Assembly: GCF_029277305.1 (NCBI RefSeq)
Contig: NZ_CP119526.1
Source: Guptibacillus hwajinpoensis
GTDB taxonomy: Bacteria; Bacillota; Bacilli; Bacillales; Guptibacillaceae
Reading direction: 5' to 3' (one strand)
Length of the DNA stretch: 64,000 nucleotides
Positions within the stretch are counted from its first letter, which is position 1; every line of letters begins with the position of its first letter. The notes beneath the pieces were generated by a model that had not been told where the DNA came from, ran no database searches, and was given only the letters and a program-made list of their open reading frames with translations. This document shows, piece by piece, positions 59,062 to 64,000 of the stretch. The position numbers and the translations under genes were made by a program.

Positions 59062-61452
59062 TTGAAAGGGAAAAACGTATTGTCAATGGCAATGATTGCA
59101 GCTTTAACACTAGGGTCATTAGCACCAAGTACAAGCAGTACAGTCCATGCGGAACCATCTACTTCCGTAAAGCAAGAAGTGAAGAAAGAACATGTACATA
59201 AACAAGGGCCGTTTGATTTAGCGGTAGCTAATGAAGAGAAACTGATTGAAATGCTGAAAGAAAATGGAGAAATTTCCAAGAATGCTTCTGCGACGGAAGC
59301 TGAAAAAGAACTAAATCAATTTCTCGAAAATAAATCAAATGCGCTTAAAGATATGGAGTCAGCTGGAGAATTGAATGATGAAAAGCTTGAACTTGAGAAA
59401 GAGATCAAGGATAAGCTTAAGAATGACAATGATAAGAAAGCGAAAGACAATGGACGTAAAGGCGGCAAGAAGCTGGACACTGTTGTTGAGGAAGACTATC
59501 ACGGTGATGTTCGCTCAGATAACGTTCTCGTTCTTCTAGTCGAGTTTCCTGATTTCCCTCATAATAGTATCCAGCCAGATGAGTCGGATATGTATTATGA
59601 AGATTACGTGAAAGAACACTATCAAGATATGATTTTCGGTGAAGACGGGTATGAAGGTCCAAACGGTGAAAATCTAGTATCTATGAAACAATTCTATGAA
59701 GAACAAACCGATGGAGCTTACACGGTTAATGGTAATGTTGCCGGTTGGTATATGGCTTCTAAGAATGCTGCTGAATACGGTGGAAATAACCCTAATGGTG
59801 GCAGCGACAAAGATGCACGTAGTTTGGTTAAAGAGGCGCTTACTGCTGCAGCTGCAGATCCTAGCGTGAATCTAGCAGAATATGACCAGGAAGATCGCTA
59901 TGATCTTGACGGCGATGGTAACTTCCGCGAAGCAGACGGACTAATTGATCACTTAATGGTTGTTCATTCAGCGGTTGGAGAAGAAGCTGGTGGAGGTCAG
60001 CTTGGTGAAGATGCGATCTGGTCTCACCGTTGGAATCTTGGTGGCGTTTTCCCAATCGCAGGATCTCCGGAGCCAGAAGTAGATTACTGGGAACAGGGTT
60101 CTATGTATGCATATGACTACACAATCGAACCGGCAGATGGAGCAGCTGGCGTATTTGCACACGAATATGGCCATGATTTAGGCCTGCCTGATGAATACGA
60201 CACGCAATACTCAGGTGCTGGTGAAGCTGTTTCGTATTGGTCGCTTATGGCTGGAGGAAGCTGGGCTGGTAAACTTCCAGGAACAGAGCCAACAGGATTT
60301 AGCGCATGGTCGAAAGAATTCCTTCAAGCAGCACACGGTGGAAACTGGTTAAAGTACGATGAAGTAGACTTGGAAGATATTGATAAAAAAGGGTTGGAAG
60401 TATACCTTGATCAAGCAAATACGAAAGGTACGAATCTTGATGCCCTCAGGATCAATCTTCCTGATAAAAAGACTCAAATCAACACGCCTTTTAGTGGAGA
60501 ATTTGACTATTTCAGTGGAAGTGCAGATGATCTAAATAACTCTGCAGTATTTAATGTTAATCTGACAGATGCTTCAAACGGAGAATTGTCGTTTAAAACA
60601 TGGTATGACATTGAGACAGACTGGGATTATGGGTCAGTACAAGTAAGTGAAGATGGAAAGAACTGGACAGCTATTCCAGGTAACATTACAACAGATACGG
60701 ATCCATACGAAACGAATCCTGGAAACGGAATTACTGGTAATTCTGATGGTTGGATTGATGGAACATTTGATTTGAGTGATTATGCTGGGAAAGAAGTATT
60801 TGTTAAATTCAACTATTTAACAGACGGTGCTGTATCGAATCCTGGCTTCTATATTGATGATATTCGTGTAACAGCTGATGGAAACGAATTATTCTTTGAT
60901 GATGCTGAAGGTACGCCTAAGGTTGATCTCCAAGGATTTACAAAAGACGATGGTGTGAAGGTATCTGAACATTACTACTTGCTTGAATGGAGAAATCATC
61001 AGGGAGTAGATAAAGGATTAGGAAACATTCGCCGTGGCGCGAGTATGATGTCATTTGAACCTGGTCTTGTTGTCTGGTATGCAGATAATAAATATTCGGA
61101 GAACTGGACTGGTATTCACCCAGGCGAAGGTTTCCTTGGCGTAGTGGATGCTGATCAGCACGAATTGTTCTGGAGTGATGGTACTCCTGCGCAGACACGT
61201 TATCAGATCCATGATGCTGCTTTCAGTCTACGTAAAGATAGTAAGATGTTTATTGACTACTCAAGTATCAATGGACTAACAATGACAGATAAGAAAAATC
61301 AATTTGTGAAAAAGTTTGATGATAGCAAGAGCTATCTTAACGAAGCGATTCCTGATGCAGGTCGTAATGTAACGGAATATGGCTTGAATTTCAAGGTAAC
61401 AGGCGAAGCAACAGACCGTTCTGTTGGCCGAGTTTCAATCACAAGAAAATAG
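59062..61452 (+). CDS. inhA: Immune inhibitor A family secreted metalloprotease (M6)
   Basis: A 796-residue exported zinc protease starting at TTG after GGGGGATTGAG. A signal peptide (to about VHA, residue 30) leads into a propeptide (about 54-130) with EEKLIEMLKENGEISKNA. The catalytic site is FAHEYGHDLGLPDEYD with zinc ligands His367 and His371 and Glu368. A calcium-binding YDLDGDGNFREADG loop precedes it, and a MAM/jelly-roll beta domain (about 470-620, SWWDLETDWDYG-like and NPGFYIDDIRV) follows. Known InhA proteins degrade host antimicrobial peptides and matrix proteins. Confidence 0.93.
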   Translation: MKGKNVLSMAMIAALTLGSLAPSTSSTVHAEPSTSVKQEVKKEHVHKQGPFDLAVANEEKLIEMLKENGEISKNASATEAEKELNQFLENKSNALKDMESAGELNDEKLELEKEIKDKLKNDNDKKAKDNGRKGGKKLDTVVEEDYHGDVRSDNVLVLLVEFPDFPHNSIQPDESDMYYEDYVKEHYQDMIFGEDGYEGPNGENLVSMKQFYEEQTDGAYTVNGNVAGWYMASKNAAEYGGNNPNGGSDKDARSLVKEALTAAAADPSVNLAEYDQEDRYDLDGDGNFREADGLIDHLMVVHSAVGEEAGGGQLGEDAIWSHRWNLGGVFPIAGSPEPEVDYWEQGSMYAYDYTIEPADGAAGVFAHEYGHDLGLPDEYDTQYSGAGEAVSYWSLMAGGSWAGKLPGTEPTGFSAWSKEFLQAAHGGNWLKYDEVDLEDIDKKGLEVYLDQANTKGTNLDALRINLPDKKTQINTPFSGEFDYFSGSADDLNNSAVFNVNLTDASNGELSFKTWYDIETDWDYGSVQVSEDGKNWTAIPGNITTDTDPYETNPGNGITGNSDGWIDGTFDLSDYAGKEVFVKFNYLTDGAVSNPGFYIDDIRVTADGNELFFDDAEGTPKVDLQGFTKDDGVKVSEHYYLLEWRNHQGVDKGLGNIRRGASMMSFEPGLVVWYADNKYSENWTGIHPGEGFLGVVDADQHELFWSDGTPAQTRYQIHDAAFSLRKDSKMFIDYSSINGLTMTDKKNQFVKKFDDSKSYLNEAIPDAGRNVTEYGLNFKVTGEATDRSVGRVSITRK

Positions 61453-61509
61453 TAAGGATGAGGGGCGCTTAGTGATAAGCGCTTCTTATTTATATGTTGA
61501 GAAAGAGTT

Positions 61510-61533
61510 GGGGTCAGACAGCGGTCTGACCCC
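61510..61533. repeat. Dispersed palindrome copy, AGCG loop
   Basis: GGGGTCAGAC-AGCG-GTCTGACCCC, 57 bp after the inhA stop. The centre differs from other copies. Downstream GAACTGTCCCTGG (about 61587) is a half match to the GGGGACGGTTC repeat. Confidence 0.8.
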
Positions 61534-61634
61534 CTATTACAATCGTTAAAGGAAAACCAGCTCAGGCGCAGAATTATTCTTTTAGAACTGTCCCTGGCTT
61601 TAACAATACAATTATAAGGGAGGGATTACAGCTC

Positions 61635-61781
61635 ATGTATGAATACTTTTGTCCTGATTGTCATATCTCTGAATTCTCTCTTGAAGTTGAACCTTTAAAA
61701 CAATGTCCGGAATGCCACTTTATGATGGAACACATTGAAACAGAAGGAACGGTGACTGAGTCCCGCCATTCTAGAAGCTAA
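61635..61781 (+). CDS. Small zinc-ribbon protein
   Basis: A 48-residue protein beginning MYEYFCPDCHISEFSLEV with two C-x2-C knuckles (CPDC, CPEC) 18 residues apart, and a polar tail ending RHSRS. It is probably a single zinc ribbon. AGGGAGGG lies ten bases before the ATG. It is too short for a 60-residue threshold but clear by motif and ribosome site. Function is unknown. Confidence 0.7.
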   Translation: MYEYFCPDCHISEFSLEVEPLKQCPECHFMMEHIETEGTVTESRHSRS

Positions 61782-62090
61782 TGGACTTAGTTGATAGGTT
61801 CACAACCAAATGATAGCCAAATACACACATGAAATCAGAGGTGTGTATTTTTTATTTCGAGGAGTAGCAGTTTCTAATCTGTTGTTTATGTTACAATTTA
61901 TGGTAAATATGGAAGTTGCATATACCAATCAGGAAAATGAAGAAAGAAAAATTACAAGCATCCGTTATATGAACGATGAAAAAATTCGAGACTCCTTGGG
62001 GTAATTAAATTTAATTAATTATTAAGTGATCACGTATTCACATTATGAGACTGAGAGTATTTAAAAAAAATCAGAGAAAGTAGTGGCAAA

Positions 62091-62354
62091 ATGGTGATGG
62101 TAATAGGCTATGTAGTGGCATTTCTAAGTGCTCTTGTAGCACTCGAACTAGGCAAAGGAAAGGCCATTGAAGGAAAACTAAAAGTATGGGGAATCGCTAT
62201 TATGCTGCCGATCTCACCAGCCTTATCGATTGCGATTGGATTAACGTATGCAGTAATTGTTCAAGACCCATGGACAGGATTAATATTTTGGTTCATATTA
62301 CCATTTATTTTCATGACAGGTCTTATCTTATTGTTGATTGGAAATTATCTATAG
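62091..62354 (+). CDS. Small membrane protein
   Basis: An 87-residue protein with three hydrophobic segments (about residues 1-18, 32-57 and 62-86) and a charged loop ELGKGKAIEGKLK. No family is recognised. The ribosome site is weak (AAAGTAGTGG), so the exact start among MVMVIG is uncertain. It is the first of four short genes before the right edge. Confidence 0.55.
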   Translation: MVMVIGYVVAFLSALVALELGKGKAIEGKLKVWGIAIMLPISPALSIAIGLTYAVIVQDPWTGLIFWFILPFIFMTGLILLLIGNYL

Positions 62355-62446
62355 AATAATAGATAGGATTATGTGCAATAGTTTCAAATCGATATTGGGT
62401 TATTCAAGTATTACACTATTGCAATACATAAAATGGGGGTTAATCA

Positions 62447-62620
62447 TTGTTTGTTTTTATAGTTGCTGTAGTATCTATCGTTATTTGGAGTACTGTATCT
62501 AGAGAACTAGGGTCATCGTCAAAAGAAAAGGATAATCAGAAGATTGTTACATTAATGTCTGCTGGTACTTTGTTAACAATAATACTGACGTTCTCACTTC
62601 TTAAAAATATCCAATTATAG
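62447..62620 (+). CDS. Very small two-helix membrane protein
   Basis: A 57-residue protein, MFVFIVAVVSIVIWSTVSRE, a charged loop (SSSKEKDNQK), then a second helix VTLMSAGTLLTIILTFSLLK. It starts at TTG seven bases after GGGGGT and is followed by a good terminator. No family is recognised. Confidence 0.6.
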   Translation: MFVFIVAVVSIVIWSTVSRELGSSSKEKDNQKIVTLMSAGTLLTIILTFSLLKNIQL

Positions 62621-62672
62621 AAATTGCGAATAAAGCAAACTGTTACCAATTGATTTTGCTGATCTTTAATTA

Positions 62673-62707
62673 GGAGCTTATCCGTTATTCGTATAAGCTC
62701 CCTTTTT
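62673..62707 (+). terminator. Terminator
   Basis: GGAGCTTAT (62673-62681) pairs with ATAAGCTCC (62693-62701), followed by CTTTTT. Confidence 0.85.
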
Positions 62708-62783
62708 ATGAAATCGTCATTGTTTTGGTTGCTGGAATTTGAAATAATTGGTAGTAACATATGAAGACTGAAGGGAGTAGCTT

Positions 62784-63071
62784 ATGCCGAAAACTTTTTC
62801 AGGAAGATTAGCTGGAATAATATTAGCTATTTTCGTAATACAAGTTGTTGTTTTTATTATTAACCTATTTAGTAATAATGGATTTGGTGCAATTGTGAAC
62901 TTTATCAGAATAGCACCATTCACTTCTTTATTGGGTCTGATCTTTGGAGTTACTGGCTCAATTAAGGAAACCGGTAACAGTAGAGCATTGCCAGTTATAA
63001 CGACCAGTTTAAGTGTTGTTTTGGGTGGGTTTACTTGGTTCTTTCTGTTTGGTTGGTCATTTGGAGGATGA
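62784..63071 (+). CDS. Small three-helix membrane protein
   Basis: A 95-residue protein with helices at about residues 8-29, 35-57 and 68-93 (RLAGIILAIFVIQVVVFIIN, FTSLLGLIFGVTGSIKETG, SLSVVLGGFTWFFLFGWSF). GAAGGGAG precedes the ATG. The FGVTGxI loop is common in DUF4064-like proteins, but identity is unproven. Confidence 0.65.
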   Translation: MPKTFSGRLAGIILAIFVIQVVVFIINLFSNNGFGAIVNFIRIAPFTSLLGLIFGVTGSIKETGNSRALPVITTSLSVVLGGFTWFFLFGWSFGG

Positions 63072-63147
63072 AACATTAAAAGGATAAACCACAACTAAAG
63101 GTTAATATCTAATTAATCATTAATCCACTGAAAGGATGTATTTTAGC

Positions 63148-63591
63148 GTGAGGGATGTTTATTTTAGAAACATTACTACTTCTAATGAATCAGCAGCAAG
63201 AAAGATAGCATTAAAATCTGGACAAGAAGAATTTATTGAAACAGTAGATGAATGTTTAGAAGAAGCAACTACTTATAAAGGATGGCACCCAGTAGCTATC
63301 TATCATAATGAGGAAATGATTGGGTTTGCGATGTACGGTTCTTTTGGCCCTAATAAAGATACTTGGATAGATCGAATCATCATTGATGAAAATTATCAAG
63401 GAAAAGGCTATGGGAGAATTGCAATGAAGAAACTAATTGGAATTGTTTCAAGAAAATTTGAAGTAACCGATATTTATTTAAGTATCGTTGAGGAGAATAG
63501 AATCGCTTTTAATCTATATAAGAGCATGGGATTTGAGTACATAAATGAAAGAGACCCTAACGGTGAACTCATATTTAAGTATTCTATTTAA
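63148..63591 (+). CDS. GNAT-family diamine/spermidine-type acetyltransferase (BltD-like)
   Basis: A 147-residue acetyltransferase. GTG 63148 has AAAGGA 11 bases upstream; the ATG at 63136 overlaps that site. It shows VAIYHNEEMIGFAMYGSFGP, the WIDRIIIDENYQGKGYGRIA acetyl-CoA motif and LSIVEENRIAFNLYKSMGFE, all typical of BltD/PaiA-like polyamine acetyltransferases. It would acetylate spermidine or a diamine and so reduce its charge. The substrate is inferred from the family. Confidence 0.85.
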   Translation: MRDVYFRNITTSNESAARKIALKSGQEEFIETVDECLEEATTYKGWHPVAIYHNEEMIGFAMYGSFGPNKDTWIDRIIIDENYQGKGYGRIAMKKLIGIVSRKFEVTDIYLSIVEENRIAFNLYKSMGFEYINERDPNGELIFKYSI

Positions 63592-63625
63592 CTAGTTAAG
63601 CTAAGTAGAAGGGACGTTGCATATA

Positions 63626-64000
63626 ATGAGAGACATCATTGACTTAATTGAATCAAATAAACTAGGAGTTACCGACTTAGATATTCATTTAACTGAAGAG
63701 AAATTAGGCGTAACCTTTCCAACTCAGTACAAAGAACTTTTTAAACTGACTAATTGTGCTCAAGTTGGTGAATGGACTTTGTTCCCAATAATAGACGCTA
63801 AAAATAGAAAGAAAACATGGGATGACATAGTAAGACAAAACATAGAGCTAAGAGATGAAGATATTCCAGCAGAGCTCATATTTATTGGCGAAGATGGAAC
63901 AGGGGACAAGTTATGCTTTAGGCATGTTAGTGGAGAGTATGATAACAAAATATTTATTTGGTACCACGAAACAGGAAGATTTGAAGAAATAGCTTCAAGC
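63626..64000 (+). CDS. SMI1/KNR4 (SUKH) family protein, C-terminus beyond the edge
   Basis: 125 codons are visible without a stop. LTEEKLGVTFPTQYKELFKL followed by TNCAQVGEWTLFPI is the SUKH signature, and ELIFIGEDGTGDKLCF then WYHETGRFEEIA is the second half. SUKH proteins are frequent immunity proteins for polymorphic toxins, but also occur alone. GAAGGG lies about 12 bases before the ATG. No toxin gene is seen within the window next to it. Confidence 0.82.
   Translation, partial: MRDIIDLIESNKLGVTDLDIHLTEEKLGVTFPTQYKELFKLTNCAQVGEWTLFPIIDAKNRKKTWDDIVRQNIELRDEDIPAELIFIGEDGTGDKLCFRHVSGEYDNKIFIWYHETGRFEEIASS

Noticed and set aside
5628..61533. The recurring palindromes as a possible CRISPR array
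   Set aside because: Copies are single, kilobases apart and without regular spacers or cas genes; they are dispersed extragenic palindromes.
61810..62004. A 64-codon open frame starting MIAKYTHEIRGVYF
   Set aside because: There is no ribosome site before the ATG, and the frame looks like chance coding in AT-rich DNA.

Overview
The window reads as the chromosome of an endospore-forming, low-to-moderate G+C member of the Bacillaceae. The evidence is strong AGGAGG-type ribosome sites, frequent TTG/GTG starts, a sporulenol-synthase-type cyclase, paired YjcZ-family micro-proteins, a ComK homologue, MprF, a secreted immune inhibitor A protease and ECF sigma/anti-sigma logic. The closest guess is a halotolerant or marine bacillus of the Pseudalkalibacillus/Alkalihalobacillus kind; this is inference from gene content. 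No rRNA, tRNA, CRISPR array or intact transposase was seen.

Layout. 0-5.5 kb: edge of a GT39 glycosyltransferase gene divergent from an OmpR/histidine-kinase pair, then a two-gene unit of a DUF1611 protein and a PLP-dependent racemase. 5.6-12 kb: mprF, a DUF3179 lipoprotein, a CGNR regulator divergent from a thioredoxin, and a SAM riboswitch upstream of an unknown small protein. 12-16 kb: a type VIIb secretion (LXG) toxin locus on the minus strand, with two WXG-like partner genes, a toxin with a glycine-rich hydrophobic C-terminus, membrane (probably immunity) genes, DUF4176 and a truncated gene copy. 16-34 kb: comK, DUF2785, NDH-2/DUF1641, an SMR pair with a divergent LysR gene, secreted peptidases, DoxX, sporulenol synthase, a resolvase fossil, a PAS-STAS protein, YjcZ micro-genes and a four-gene ECF operon.

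34.7-47 kb is the most coherent system. A 1071-residue ATPase/TPR/BTAD (SARP-like) regulator precedes a co-directional run: a Liv-type substrate-binding lipoprotein, LivG, LivF, LivH and LivM, an unusual KAS III-like enzyme, an alpha/beta hydrolase, an SDR dehydrogenase and an acyl-CoA ligase. This looks like uptake plus CoA-dependent catabolism of an unidentified carboxylic acid or ester. SARP-style direct repeats lie just upstream of its first gene. 47-64 kb holds an MFS pump with its TetR repressor and two matching operators, a Qnr-like pentapeptide protein, a quinone oxidoreductase, a vanadium-haloperoxidase-like enzyme, an RND pump with a divergent TetR gene, a lipoprotein carrying an immune inhibitor A propeptide domain next to immune inhibitor A itself, small membrane proteins, a polyamine-type acetyltransferase and a SUKH gene cut by the right edge.

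A dispersed palindrome family with core GGTCAGGTACGTACCTGACC and covarying variants occurs about 14 times, mostly just 3' of genes. In two genes it supplies the last codons and the stop, and in a third it abuts the stop. Two larger inverted-repeat elements (5353-5477 and 44591-44741) and a typical Bacillaceae intergenic repeat (47345-47450) are also present.
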